This document shows, in pieces, positions 53,901 to 62,443 of a stretch of 64,000 bases of DNA. Origin of the DNA: Variovorax gossypii (GTDB taxonomy: Bacteria > Pseudomonadota > Gammaproteobacteria > Burkholderiales > Burkholderiaceae_C); the NCBI RefSeq assembly GCF_003965815.1, contig NZ_RXOE01000004.1, positions 124,001 through 188,000 on the forward strand. The letters run 5' to 3'. The stretch's first letter is position 1. Each line of letters opens with the position of its first letter. The notes beneath the pieces are model-generated. The model was not told the origin of the DNA. It did no database searches and worked only from the letters and a program-made list of their open reading frames with translations. Position numbers and translations under genes: made by a program.

Positions 53901-54099
53901 GCGGCTGGGCCACGTTGGAGGCCATGGTCTCCGGGCTGGCACCCGGCAGGTTGGCCGAGACCTGGATCGTCGGAAAGTCGACCTGCGGCAGCGGCGCCAC
54001 CGGCAGCAGCGGAAAAACCGCCGCGCCGACCAGCAGGATGGCCAGCGCCAGCAGCGTGGTGCCAATGGGGCGCTTGATGAATGCGGCGGAGATGCTCAA
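50926..54099 (-). CDS. RND multidrug efflux permease, MdtB/MdtC type, TTG start
   Basis: 1057 residues if started at the TTG at 54099 (LSISAAFIKRPIGTTLLALAILL), which overlaps the adaptor stop by 3 bases. No ATG or GTG lies near the conserved start. Hallmarks: RPIGTTLLALAILLVGAAVFPLLPVAPLPQVDFPTI, the proton-relay helix with VGFVVDDAIVMLENIYRYVEEG (two aspartates) and NPV-like periplasmic loops. The family is HAE1, closest in style to MdtB/MdtC/MuxB, which work as heteromultimers. A single permease gene is present here, so it should be a homotrimer. Confidence 0.92.
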   Translation of the reverse strand: MSISAAFIKRPIGTTLLALAILLVGAAVFPLLPVAPLPQVDFPTIQVSANLPGASPETMASNVAQPLERQFSLIAGLSQMTSTSGLGSTQITLQFDLDRSIDAAALDVQAAINASTGQLPANLPSPPTFRKVNPADAPILILSVQSKTLPLTEVNDYADNILAQQISQISGVGLVNIGGVQKPAVRIQVDPAKLAALGLSLEDVRTVLASATVNAPKGTIDGPNQSFTVYTNDQLLKAKPWNDVVLAYRNGAPIRVSDLGVAVDGPENAKIAGWAYAGAAAPEGSTVQNGRSIVLAITKQPGANVIETVDRINAALPRLKASIPPTVDVNAIIDRTQTIRASVKDVEFTLLLTIALVVGVIYVFLRNVPATLIPSVTVPLALLGTVAVMYLLGYSLDNLSLMALTIAVGFVVDDAIVMLENIYRYVEEGMSAVEAAYKGAGEIGFTIISISVSLVAVFIPLLLMGGIVGRLFREFAVTVTLTIVVSVVISLTLTPMLCSRFLKNEHGSKHGRLYQLFERGFDAMLGAYKRGLHVVLDHQFITLMTFIATVAATGVLFVFIPKGFFPQQDTGFISGFAESAQDASFASMNARMIELADVVRKDPDVTGFGMNGSSSTYNTGNFFISLKPKDEGRTATADEIITRLRPQLAKVQGVNLFLQAGQDIRVGGRASRTQYQYTVTDANLDELNTWAPKLLERFKQLPELTDLATDQQNAAASAVLTIDRDRASSFGISPATIDATLYDAIGQRQVAQYFTQLNSYHVVLEVTPALQQDPALFSKLYLNSPITGQQVPLSTFVKVDTSKTAYLSISHQGQFPAVTISFNLAPGHALGDAVNAINKAQADMGLPQSLTGSFQGTAQAFQDSLATQPYLIAAALVAVYIVLGLLYESYIHPLTILSTLPSAGVGALLILMAGGYDLSVIALIGIILLIGIVKKNGIMMIDFALKAEREQGMTPHDAIYQACLLRFRPIMMTTMCALLSGLPLMLGHGSGSELRRPLGYAMVGGLILSQALTLFTTPVVYLYLDRAHYWYMRRKEARKARKAAKEGKAPVPAEVHG

Positions 54100-55334
54100 T
54101 TGCTGCTCCCGCTGCTGGTGGCGACCTTCGCCGCATCCTTCACGGCGTCCTTGACGGCACTCTTCGCGGCCGGCGGCGGCTCGACGATGGTGGCGCCGGG
54201 CTTGAGCTTGTACTGGCCGTCGACCACCACGCGCTGGCCGGCCTCCAGGCCCTTGTCGATCACGGCCGTGCCGTCGGCGATCTGCACCACGTGCACCGGC
54301 ACGTTGGCGACCTTGTTCTCGGCGTCTACAGCCCAGACGTAGGTGCTGTCCTGGCCGCGCTGCACGGCGGCTGCGGGCAGCGTGAGCGAATCGGCCCTGC
54401 GGTCGAGCTGCAGCCGCACGTTGACGTACTGGCCCGGCCACAGCGTGTGCTGCGGGTTGGTGAAGCTGCCCTTGAGCTGCACGGTGCCGCTGGTGGTGTC
54501 GATCTGGTTGTTCAGCAATATCAGCTTGCCGGTGCCCAGCATCTGCGTGCCGCTGCGGTCGTAGGCCACCACCGAGAGCGGCTGGCTGCTTTGCTGCTGC
54601 ACGCGGTTGATGTCCTGCACCGCGTCCTCGGGCAGCGTGAACTGCACGGCGATGGGGTCGATCTGGTTGATGACGACCAGCCCGTTGGTGTCGGCCGCAT
54701 GCACGATGTTGCCCGGGTCCACCAGCCGCGCACCCACGCGACCGTTCATCGGAGAAGTGATGCGCGTGAAGCTCAGTTGCACCTCGGCGTACTGCACCTG
54801 GGCCGCGTCGTTCTGCACCGCCGCTTCGAGCTGGTTGACGAGGGCCTTCTGCGTGTCAACCTGCTGCTGCGTGGCCGCGTCCTGCGCGATCAAGGTGGTG
54901 TAGCGCTTGAGGTCGGCGCGGGCGTTCGTCAGCGTGGCCTGGTCCTTTGCCCTGGTGGCCTGTGCCTGCGCGAGCTGGGCCTGCAGCGTGCGCGGGTCGA
55001 GCTGGGCGAGCAGTTGGCCGGCCTTCACGTCCTGCCCCTCGACGAAGCCGATCTTGTCGAGCTGGCCGTCGATGCGCGCCTTGACGGTGACGGTGGCCAT
55101 CGAGGCAACGGTGCCGATGCCGGAGCGGTAGACCTGCACGGTCTGGGTGGCGACGCGTGCGGTGGTCACCTGAACGGGCGGCGTCTTCGGTGCGTCGGGC
55201 TTGGCGGCGTTGGCCGCGTGATGGGTGAGCGCCCAGGCGCCGCCGCCGAGCACAAGCACGAGCGCGGAGGCCGCGAGCCAGGTGGATCGGCGTTGGTACA
55301 GGGGGTGCGTCGTGGTGGTGTCTGGGGTCGTCAT
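54096..55334 (-). CDS. RND efflux periplasmic adaptor, MdtA type
   Basis: 412 residues. One N-terminal membrane anchor (WLAASALVLVLGGGAWALTHH) is followed by a biotinyl-lipoyl half-motif (GTVASMATVTVKARIDGQLDKIGFVEGQDVKAGQLLAQLDP), a coiled-coil hairpin (residues about 110-185) and a barrel domain ending in an Ala/Lys-rich tail. This is the membrane-fusion subunit that joins permease and outer-membrane channel. It begins 4 bp after the outer-membrane factor and overlaps the permease start. Confidence 0.93.
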   Translation of the reverse strand: MTTPDTTTTHPLYQRRSTWLAASALVLVLGGGAWALTHHAANAAKPDAPKTPPVQVTTARVATQTVQVYRSGIGTVASMATVTVKARIDGQLDKIGFVEGQDVKAGQLLAQLDPRTLQAQLAQAQATRAKDQATLTNARADLKRYTTLIAQDAATQQQVDTQKALVNQLEAAVQNDAAQVQYAEVQLSFTRITSPMNGRVGARLVDPGNIVHAADTNGLVVINQIDPIAVQFTLPEDAVQDINRVQQQSSQPLSVVAYDRSGTQMLGTGKLILLNNQIDTTSGTVQLKGSFTNPQHTLWPGQYVNVRLQLDRRADSLTLPAAAVQRGQDSTYVWAVDAENKVANVPVHVVQIADGTAVIDKGLEAGQRVVVDGQYKLKPGATIVEPPPAAKSAVKDAVKDAAKVATSSGSSN

Positions 55335-55338
55335 GGCA

Positions 55339-56814
55339 TCAATTCCCGGAAGTCGTTGTGGCGGCGTTCCAGCCGCCGCCCGTGGCCGCGATCAGCGAGA
55401 CGCTGGCGGCCAGCTGGCGGCCGAGCACCTGCGCGGCCGTGCGCTGGTTGGTGAGCGAGAGCGTCTGCGCCGTCACCACGCTGAGGTAGGTGGCGGTGCC
55501 GGCGCGGTACTGGCTCAGCGCCATGCGCTCGGCGAGCTGCGCGGCGCGCACGGCGTCGGCCTGCAGCGCGGATTCGTTGTCGAGCACGCGCAGGGTGGCG
55601 AGGTTGTCTTCCACCTGCTGGAAGCCCGCGAGCACGGTCTGCTTGTATTGCGCGACGGAGACGTCGTAGGCGGCCACGGCCTGGTCGGTGTGGGCCTTGC
55701 GCAGGCCGCCATCGAACACGGTCTGCGCCAGCGCAGCGCCCAGCGACCACACCCGGCTGGGCGTGTTGAACAGCGTGCCCAAGGTGGCTGCGCTGAAGCC
55801 GCCGCTGGCGCTGAGCACGATCTGCGGGTAGTAGGCGGCCTTGGCCACGCCGATGTTGGCGTTGGCCGCCTGCACGCGACGCTCGGCGCCGGCGATGTCG
55901 GGGCGGCGCTCCAGCAGCTCTGAAGGCAGGCCGGCGGGCGTGACCGGCAGCTTCACGTGCAGCGCAGCGGCCGAGGAAAGCGACTCGGCCGTGGGCGCCT
56001 GCGACGAAGTCTCGAGCGGCGGCAGCGAGAACGACGCGGGCGCCTGTCCGGTCAGCACCGCGATGGCGTGCTCCAGCTGGCTGCGCTGCGCGTCGAGATC
56101 GACGGCCTGGGCCTGCGCGGTCTTGAGCTGGCTCTCGGCCAGCGCCACGTCGGAGCGCAGCACGGTGCCGGCCGCGTACTGGTGCTGCGTGAGCTCGAGA
56201 GCCTTGGCGTAGGCGGCGGTGGTGCTGGCGTACAGGTCGCGCTGCAGGTCGATCACGCGGATCTGCAGATAGTCCTGCGCCAGCGTGGTCTGGATGCTGA
56301 GCCGCGCGCCGGCGAGGTCGTCGGCGCTGGCCTGCTGGCTCGCGTTGCCGGCCTCGACAGAGCGACGCACCGCGCCCCAGATGTCGGGCTCCCAGCTCGC
56401 GGCAAGGCCGAGGGTGTCGGTGGTGCCGAGCTTGAGGGTGCCGGTGCTGTTGCTCTGGGCGCGGGTGGCGCCGGCGTTGAGGCCGACGGTCGGGAAGAAG
56501 CCGGCACGCGCCGCCGCGGTGATGGCCTGTGCCTCGCGGTACTGGGCCTCGGCGACGCGGATGTTCTGGTTGGCCGCGTTGGCTTGAACAATCAGCGAGC
56601 TGAGCGTGCTGTCGCCGTAAGCCTCCCACCAGGGGTGGTCGGCGTCGATGGTCTGCGGTGCGGCGGTCTTCCAGGGGCCGCCGGTTTCCTTGAAGGCGGC
56701 GGGCACGTCCACCTGCGGGCGGACGTAGTCGGGGCCGACGGCGCAGCCCGCGAGTAGCGCGACGGCCAGCGCCAGGGCCGTGCGCGAAAGAAGAGATGCG
56801 TCTGGTAGGGCCAT
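55339..56814 (-). CDS. NodT-family outer-membrane efflux lipoprotein (TolC-like)
   Basis: 491 residues. The lipobox LLAGC makes it a lipoprotein, followed by AVGPDYVRPQVDVP, the usual NodT/OprM start. Two TolC-like repeats are visible, each with long helices (GDSTLSSLIVQANAANQNIRVAEAQYREAQA; DIAGAERRVQAANANIGVAKAAYYPQI). It forms the outer-membrane channel of the efflux pump. It is the first gene of the five-gene operon, so the promoter should lie above 56814. Confidence 0.94.
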   Translation of the reverse strand: MALPDASLLSRTALALAVALLAGCAVGPDYVRPQVDVPAAFKETGGPWKTAAPQTIDADHPWWEAYGDSTLSSLIVQANAANQNIRVAEAQYREAQAITAAARAGFFPTVGLNAGATRAQSNSTGTLKLGTTDTLGLAASWEPDIWGAVRRSVEAGNASQQASADDLAGARLSIQTTLAQDYLQIRVIDLQRDLYASTTAAYAKALELTQHQYAAGTVLRSDVALAESQLKTAQAQAVDLDAQRSQLEHAIAVLTGQAPASFSLPPLETSSQAPTAESLSSAAALHVKLPVTPAGLPSELLERRPDIAGAERRVQAANANIGVAKAAYYPQIVLSASGGFSAATLGTLFNTPSRVWSLGAALAQTVFDGGLRKAHTDQAVAAYDVSVAQYKQTVLAGFQQVEDNLATLRVLDNESALQADAVRAAQLAERMALSQYRAGTATYLSVVTAQTLSLTNQRTAAQVLGRQLAASVSLIAATGGGWNAATTTSGN

Positions 56815-56988
56815 GATGAGGGCACTCTAGGCACCCCCATCAAACCCCTCGCTGTCGACTAACTGACAGTTCTGACAGTTTCGGCTCTCCCCCAGGCTGC
56901 GCGCACTTCGTGTCGCTTCGCCCACCCCCTTCCGGGGGCAACACCTGCGGCCCGGCGAAGCCGGTTCCACGGTGTTCCTGGTTTTCCT

Positions 56989-57097
56989 CCCTCCCCCGCT
57001 GGGGGAGGGTCGGGGTGGGGGCACGACGGCGCCAACTTGAGCACGGCGCTTGTTCGAAGGCCTGCCCCCATCCCGGCCTTCCCCCAGCGGGGGAAGG
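56989..57097. repeat. Pair of inverted REP-like GC-rich hairpins
   Basis: Two 21-bp palindromes, CCCTCCCCC-GCT-GGGGGAGGG at 56989-57009 and CCTTCCCCC-AGC-GGGGGAAGG at 57077-57097, face each other; the first is followed by TCGGGGTGGGGGC and the second is preceded by its near inverse. Inverted twin palindromes in an intergenic gap are the layout of REP/BIME-type elements. They sit between the OMF gene start and the aldo/keto reductase end. Further G/C-rich hairpin sequence occurs at about 56882-56945. Confidence 0.7.
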
Positions 57098-57108
57098 AGA
57101 AGAGCCGT

Positions 57109-58119
57109 TCAGCGCGGGGCGTCGCCCTTGCGGTACTCGGCGGTCAGCTCGTCCAGCTTCTGCTTGAGCGCCGGATCGAGCTTGTATTCGGCGGCCGCGA
57201 TGGTCGCCTCGAGCTGGTCGGGGCGGCTGGCACCGAGCAGCGGCGCGGTGATGAGCGGGTTCGCCATCACCCAGGCCACCGCCAGCGTGGCCAGCGGCAC
57301 GCCGGCTTCGTCCGCCAGCTTGTGCAGCTGCGTCACGGTGTTGAAGCTGCGCTCGTTCCAGTAGCGGTCCTGGTACATGCCGCCGGCGGTGCCGAGCGTG
57401 AAGCGGGTGTTTTCCTCAGGCTTGCCGCCGGGCTTGTACTTGCCGGTGAGCAGGCCGCCGGCCAGCGGGTTGTAGGGGATCACGCCCAGCCCCTCTTCCG
57501 CCGCCAGCGGCAGCAGCTCGCGCTCGATCTCGCGGAACAGCAGGCTGTAGCGCGGCTGCACCGACACGTAGCGCGTGAGCCGCAGCAGGTCGGACTTGCC
57601 CAGCGCACGGGCGAGGCGGTAGGCCAGGAAGTTCGACACGCCGATGTAGCGCGCGCGGCCCGACTTCACGATGGTGTCGAGCGCCTCCAGGCTTTCTTCC
57701 AGCGGCGTCTCGCGGTCGTCCATGTGCAGCTGGTACAGGTCGACGTGGTCGGTCTTCAGCCGCTTGAGCGAGGCGTCGATGGCGTCGAGCAGGTGCTTGC
57801 GCGAGGCGCCCTGGTCCCAGCTGTTGGGGCCGACCTTGTTGACCGCCTTGGTCGCCAGCACGAAGCGGCGGCGGCCCGAGGGGCCCTGCTTCTCGAGCCA
57901 GTTGCCGATGATTTCCTCGGTGCGCCCTGCCGTCTCGATGGTGCCGCCCAGCGGATACACGTCGGCGGTGTCGAGGAAGTTGATGCCGCCTTCGGCTGCC
58001 TTGTCGAGGATCTGGTGCGACACGGCCTCGTCGGTCTGCAGGCCGAAGGTCATGGTGCCGAGGGCGAGGCGGGAGACGGTGAGGCCGGTGCGGCCCAGGC
58101 GGGTGGTGGGAAGGCTCAT
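57109..58119 (-). CDS. Aldo/keto reductase
   Basis: 336 residues from ATG 58119. The AKR catalytic residues are readable: D and Y in GINFLDTADVYPLGG, K in FVLATKAVN and H in VDLYQLHMDD. The NADPH-binding end has ITAPLLGASRPDQLEATIAA. Family members reduce aldehydes and ketones; the substrate is unknown. It is separated by 107 bp from phoD upstream and seems to be its own transcription unit or a weak extension of the glycerol-phosphate operon. Confidence 0.93.
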   Translation of the reverse strand: MSLPTTRLGRTGLTVSRLALGTMTFGLQTDEAVSHQILDKAAEGGINFLDTADVYPLGGTIETAGRTEEIIGNWLEKQGPSGRRRFVLATKAVNKVGPNSWDQGASRKHLLDAIDASLKRLKTDHVDLYQLHMDDRETPLEESLEALDTIVKSGRARYIGVSNFLAYRLARALGKSDLLRLTRYVSVQPRYSLLFREIERELLPLAAEEGLGVIPYNPLAGGLLTGKYKPGGKPEENTRFTLGTAGGMYQDRYWNERSFNTVTQLHKLADEAGVPLATLAVAWVMANPLITAPLLGASRPDQLEATIAAAEYKLDPALKQKLDELTAEYRKGDAPR

Positions 58120-58226
58120 GGTGTTCGGTTCTCGCTCGGGAGGGAAGGAGATGGGATGAGGGATGGGGTGGAGGGGGCGGCGGCCATCATAGGCACGACC
58201 GCGCGACCCTGCAGGCGAGCGAGGTT

Positions 58227-59789
58227 TCAGGTGCCTTCGGCGTGCACACCGGGCGCGCCGCGCTCGACCGAGAAGCGGGCCATGGTGCCGACCGGCGAAT
58301 CGGCCGTCCTCTCGTCTTCCACCGCACGGAACTCGACCGCGGCGCCGCGCGCATCGAGCGTCATCAGCGCGTAGCCGCGCTTGTCGGCCCGGCCGTAGCG
58401 CAGCTGCGGGTTCTTCGCGAGCATGTTCGCCACGCTGGCGGCGCTCGGCCCTTCGGAAGTGATGGCGCCGCCGACGAATTCGGTCGCGACCAGCGGTCCC
58501 TGTCGCGCATCGCCGCGCCGAAGGTCGGCCGCCCAGAAGGCGTGCACGTCGCCGCTGGCCACCAGCGCGTTGCCGCCGCGTGCCTTGTGTTCGGCCAGCG
58601 CGTCGAGCAGGCGCGCGCGGGCTGCGGCGTAACCGTCCCAGCCGTCCATCCAGTAGCCGTGCTCGGGGCCGCGCTTGCGGTCGGCCTCGGCGAGCAGCGT
58701 GGGCTGGGCGACGACGGTCCAGCGCGCGGGCGGCGCGGCGAGTTCGCGCGCCAGCCAGGCCTCCTGCTGCGCGCCGAAGAGGCTGCGCTCGGGCGCGAGC
58801 CGGTCGGCGCAGTCGGCCAATGGCGAGGCGCTGCGCCCCGCGAGGCAGACATGATGCGAGCGGTACTGGCGCCCGTCGGTCAGCAGCAGGTCGAGCATGC
58901 GGCCGAAGCGGTGGCGGCCGTAGATGAGGGCATCGGCGCCGCGCGGGCGCATGCTGGCGGGCACGGGCATGTGCTCGTACCAGGCCTGGTAGGCAGCCGC
59001 GCGGATCGCAAGAAACTGCGCGGGGTCTGCCGTGCGTGGCGACACGTCGTTCGTGTAGTCGTTGGCGACCTCGTGGTCGTCCCAGGTCACGAGCCAGGGG
59101 AAGGCGGCGTGCGCGGCCTGCAGCTGCGCATCGGCCTTGTAGAGCGCGTAGCGGTCGCGGAACTCGGCAAGCTGCGTTGGAATTCCGCCCTCGTGGCGCC
59201 GCACCTGATGCGAGTTGCGGGAGCTTTCGTAGATGTAGTCGCCCAGGTGCACCACGAAGTCGAGAGGCTGCGCGGCCATGTCGCGGTAGGCGGCGTAGCG
59301 GCCCTGCTCGTAGTGCTGGCAGGAGGCGAAGGCGAAGCGCAGCGGCTTCGCGGACTCGTCGGTATCGGCCGGCGCGGTGCGCGTGCGGCCGGCGGGGCTG
59401 CGTGCGCCGCCGGCGGTGAACCGGTACCAGTACCAGCGGCCCGGGGAAAGGCCTGCCACCTCGACGTGCACCGAGTGGGCGAATTCGGCCGTGGCCGTGG
59501 CCGTGCCTTTCGCCACCACGCGCCTGAAGCCTTCGTCGTCGGCGACTTCCCAGCGCACCTCTACCGGCGCATCGCCCATGCCACCGCCCTGCAGTGGCTC
59601 GGGCGCCAGCCGCGTCCAGAGAACGAAGCCGTCGGCTCGCGGAACGCCCGACGCCACGCCGAGCGTGAACGGGTCGCGCGATGTCGTCGTCGCCGGCTGC
59701 GCTTGCAGGCGCAGGAAAGGATGGCCCAGCGACGCGGCCGCCAGGCCGGTGCACAGCAAGCGCCTGCGCGAGACGGGAAAGCCGGTCAT
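58227..59789 (-). CDS. phoD: PhoD-type alkaline phosphatase/phosphodiesterase
   Basis: 520 residues from ATG 59789. A twin-arginine signal (SRRRLLCTGLAAASLG, residues about 7-22) sends it folded to the periplasm, consistent with a metal enzyme. The N-terminal fibronectin-like PhoD domain (DPFTLGVASGVPRADGFVLWTRLAP) precedes the metallophosphatase core: FAFASCQHYEQGRYAAYRD, VVHLGDYIYES, TWDDHEVANDY and SGDVHAFW. PhoD releases phosphate from phosphodiesters. The overlap of 4 bp with the glycerophosphodiesterase gene fits a shared role in organic phosphate use. Confidence 0.93.
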   Translation of the reverse strand: MTGFPVSRRRLLCTGLAAASLGHPFLRLQAQPATTTSRDPFTLGVASGVPRADGFVLWTRLAPEPLQGGGMGDAPVEVRWEVADDEGFRRVVAKGTATATAEFAHSVHVEVAGLSPGRWYWYRFTAGGARSPAGRTRTAPADTDESAKPLRFAFASCQHYEQGRYAAYRDMAAQPLDFVVHLGDYIYESSRNSHQVRRHEGGIPTQLAEFRDRYALYKADAQLQAAHAAFPWLVTWDDHEVANDYTNDVSPRTADPAQFLAIRAAAYQAWYEHMPVPASMRPRGADALIYGRHRFGRMLDLLLTDGRQYRSHHVCLAGRSASPLADCADRLAPERSLFGAQQEAWLARELAAPPARWTVVAQPTLLAEADRKRGPEHGYWMDGWDGYAAARARLLDALAEHKARGGNALVASGDVHAFWAADLRRGDARQGPLVATEFVGGAITSEGPSAASVANMLAKNPQLRYGRADKRGYALMTLDARGAAVEFRAVEDERTADSPVGTMARFSVERGAPGVHAEGT

Positions 59790-60547
59790 CCGCGTGCCGC
59801 CATGGCCAGGTCCGGCCTGTCGGTGGTGATCTGCCGGATGGGCATCGCGAGCCAGTGCGCGATCTCGTCGGGCTCGTTGATGACCCACGCGCCCAGACGC
59901 TCGGAGCCCAGCGCTCCGAGGCACTGCGACCACGTGGCGGCCAGCAGCTTCTTCTCGACGGCGACGATGCACCCGGGCAGCGCCGCATAGCGCGCCAGCG
60001 CGCGGCCGATGCCGCCCAGCATCTCGGCCGAGCGATGGTCCAGCGAAGCCAGCACGCGCGCGCCCGGCCAGCACTCGCGCACCTGCGCCAGCACCTCGGG
60101 CACGAAGCAGGTCAGGATGCTGCGCTCCTGCACGCCGGCGTCGTGCAGCGCCCGCACGATGCGTGCGACCGCGCCGGCAGGCAGCTCGCCGGCCGCGTCG
60201 GTCTTGATCTCCACGTGCAGCTCCATGCGCGTCGGCGCGAACAGCCGCAGCACCTGGATCAGCGAAGGCACGCATTCGCCCCTGTCCGCGCCGGGCCCGG
60301 CGGGATCGCCCTGCCCTTCGCGCAGCCGCGTGGCGAGCACCTCGGCGGCCATGCGCTCGCGCACCGGGCCGGAGCCTTCGGTAGTGCGGTCGAGCAGCGG
60401 GTCGTGGATGACCACGGCCGTGCCGTCGCGCGTTTCCTGCACGTCGAATTCGACCGCGTCGGCGCCCGATGCGATCAGGCGGCGAAAGCCGCTCAGGCTG
60501 TTCTCCGGCCAGAGGTTGCGAGCGCCACGGTGTCCCACGATGATCAT
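59786..60547 (-). CDS. ugpQ: Glycerophosphodiester phosphodiesterase (UgpQ-like)
   Basis: 253 residues, cytoplasmic (no signal peptide), starting MIIVGHRGARNLWPENSLSGF. Catalytic and metal residues match the family: H6 and R7, E33 and D35 in VEFDVQETRDG, H48 in VVIHDPLLDRTTEG, and E in ELHVEIKTD. It hydrolyses imported glycerophosphodiesters to glycerol-3-phosphate and an alcohol. Being inside the ugp operon and cytoplasmic favours ugpQ over periplasmic GlpQ. Confidence 0.92.
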   Translation of the reverse strand: MIIVGHRGARNLWPENSLSGFRRLIASGADAVEFDVQETRDGTAVVIHDPLLDRTTEGSGPVRERMAAEVLATRLREGQGDPAGPGADRGECVPSLIQVLRLFAPTRMELHVEIKTDAAGELPAGAVARIVRALHDAGVQERSILTCFVPEVLAQVRECWPGARVLASLDHRSAEMLGGIGRALARYAALPGCIVAVEKKLLAATWSQCLGALGSERLGAWVINEPDEIAHWLAMPIRQITTDRPDLAMAARG

Positions 60548-60567
60548 TGCGGCATTGTCCTTCCGTT

Positions 60568-61488
60568 CTATTTGCTGCTGTCGACCAGCCCCTTCACGAA
60601 CGAGCGCTGCAGTGCGATCACCACCAGGATCGGCGGCAGCATGGTGAGCAGCGCCGCGCTCATGGCCACGTTCCAGGCCGGCTGCGAATCGGAACGCGGG
60701 ATCAGGTGCTTCAGGCCGATCACGGCGGTGGCCATGTCCTTCTCGGTAGTGAAGAGCAAGGGCCACAGGTACTGGTTCCATCCGTAGAGGAACAGGATGA
60801 TGCCCAGCGCGGCGATGTTCGAGCGCGACAGCGGCAGCAGGATGGTCCAGAAGAAATGCATGGGCGAGGCGCCGTCGATCCGCGCGGCCTCGCACAGTTC
60901 GTCGGGCACCGTCAGGAAGAACTGGCGGAACAGGAAGGTGGCCGAGGCCGATGCGATGAGCGGCAGTATCAGCCCCGGGTAGGTGTCGACCATGTTCCAC
61001 TGCAGCTGGATGTCGATGCTGTGCCCTGTCACCGCGTTCCAAGCGTCAGACAGGTGCAACGTCTCCACCAGCCATTGCACCGGCAGCGCCGCATTGGCGA
61101 CCGACTCGTAGGTTGGCGAGATGCGCACCTCGATCGGCAGCATCAGCGACACGAAGATGAGCCAGAAGGCCGTCATGCGGAATCGGAAGCGGAAGTACGT
61201 GATGGCGAAGGCCGACAGCAGCGACACCGCGATCTTGCCGAAGGTAATGCCCACCGCCACGATGAACGAGTTGAGGAACAGGCGGCCGAAGTTGGCCTGC
61301 GTCCACGCGGTGCGCAGGTTCTGCACGAACTGGTCGCCGGGCAGCCAGGGCAGCGGCACCTGCTGCACTTCGCCGATGGTGAGCGAGCCGGCCACGAAGG
61401 CAAGGTACAGGGGCACGCAGACGAAGGCCACGCCCACCAGCAGGATGGCGTGGCAGATGCCGTCGAGGATGGGGGCGCGTTCAACCAT
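60568..61488 (-). CDS. ugpE: sn-Glycerol-3-phosphate ABC transporter permease UgpE
   Basis: 306 residues with six membrane segments. The EAA loop that docks the ATPase is ELCEAARIDGASPMHFFWTILLPLS. The start MVERAPILDGICHAILLVGVAFVCVPLYLAFVAGS and the end RSFVKGLVDSSK match UgpE of the MalG type. Gap of 24 bp to ugpA and 20 bp to the phosphodiesterase gene indicate one transcript. Confidence 0.93.
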   Translation of the reverse strand: MVERAPILDGICHAILLVGVAFVCVPLYLAFVAGSLTIGEVQQVPLPWLPGDQFVQNLRTAWTQANFGRLFLNSFIVAVGITFGKIAVSLLSAFAITYFRFRFRMTAFWLIFVSLMLPIEVRISPTYESVANAALPVQWLVETLHLSDAWNAVTGHSIDIQLQWNMVDTYPGLILPLIASASATFLFRQFFLTVPDELCEAARIDGASPMHFFWTILLPLSRSNIAALGIILFLYGWNQYLWPLLFTTEKDMATAVIGLKHLIPRSDSQPAWNVAMSAALLTMLPPILVVIALQRSFVKGLVDSSK

Positions 61489-61512
61489 GTGCCGCGGCTT
61501 TCCGTTCGGGGT

Positions 61513-62418
61513 TCATATGTCGTAGCTCACGCGGCGCTCCACGTAGCGGAACTGCAGCAGCGTCATCAGCAGCGCGAAGATCATCAGGATGACCGACTGC
61601 GCCGCCGAGGAGCCGAGGTCGAGGTTGACGAAGCCGTCCGTGTAGACCTTGTAGACCAGCACGTTGGTGGCGCCCGCGGGACCGCCGCCGGTGACTGCGT
61701 CGACGATGGCGAAGATCTCGAAGAAGCCGTAGACGAAGTTCATCACGGCCAGGAAGAACATCGTGGGCATCAGCAGCGGCAGCCCGATGGTGAAGAAGCG
61801 CCGCAGCGGCCCCGCGCCGTCGACGGCCGCGGCCTCGAGCAGCGAGGACGGCACCGCGAGCAGCCCGGCCAGCAGGAAGATGTAGTCGTAGCAGACGTGC
61901 TTCCACGAGGCCGCGAGGATCACCAGGATCATCGCGTCGGAGCCCACGCGGTTCGGGTCCCATGCGAAGCCCAGCGCATGCAGCACGTGCGCGAGCGGCC
62001 CCACCGCCGGGTTGAACAGGAAGGCCCACAGGATGCCCGCGATGACCGGCGCGATGGCATACGGCAGCAGGATGATGGCCTTGTACACCCCGCGCCCACG
62101 AATCACGCGGTCGCTGGCGAAGGCCAGCACCAGCGCGACGGCGATGGTCAGCAGGTTCTGCAGCACCGTGAACACCACGGTGACCTGCGCCGACTCGTGG
62201 TAGTTGGCGCTTCGCAGCAGCTGCACGAAGTTGTCGAAGCCGACGAAGTGCACCGTGTTGCCGAAGGGGTCGGACAGGAAGAAGGCCTGCCCCAGCGCGC
62301 GGAACGACGGAATGAAGAAGAAGAACAGCAGGATCGCGAGCTGCGGCAGGAGCAGCAGCACCGGCAGGCGCACGTCCTTGAAGTGCGCGCGTTTCAGTCC
62401 TGCTTCGGGTCCGGCCAT
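61513..62418 (-). CDS. ugpA: sn-Glycerol-3-phosphate ABC transporter permease UgpA
   Basis: 301 residues, six membrane segments, with the EAA-type loop SSLLEAAAVDGAGPLRRFFTIGLPLLMP. The N-terminus (VLLLLPQLAILLFFFFIPSFRALGQAFFLSDPFG) and FVYGFFEIFAIVDAVTGGGPAGATNVLVYKVY are UgpA-specific in style. It pairs with UgpE to form the membrane pore. Starts 25 bp after ugpB. Confidence 0.94.
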   Translation of the reverse strand: MAGPEAGLKRAHFKDVRLPVLLLLPQLAILLFFFFIPSFRALGQAFFLSDPFGNTVHFVGFDNFVQLLRSANYHESAQVTVVFTVLQNLLTIAVALVLAFASDRVIRGRGVYKAIILLPYAIAPVIAGILWAFLFNPAVGPLAHVLHALGFAWDPNRVGSDAMILVILAASWKHVCYDYIFLLAGLLAVPSSLLEAAAVDGAGPLRRFFTIGLPLLMPTMFFLAVMNFVYGFFEIFAIVDAVTGGGPAGATNVLVYKVYTDGFVNLDLGSSAAQSVILMIFALLMTLLQFRYVERRVSYDI

Positions 62419-62443
62419 GGAATTGCCCTGCCTGCGTGCCTGC

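Noticed and set aside
51424..54342. A 972-codon plus-strand frame across the RND permease
   Set aside because: Antisense shadow of a well-conserved permease gene.
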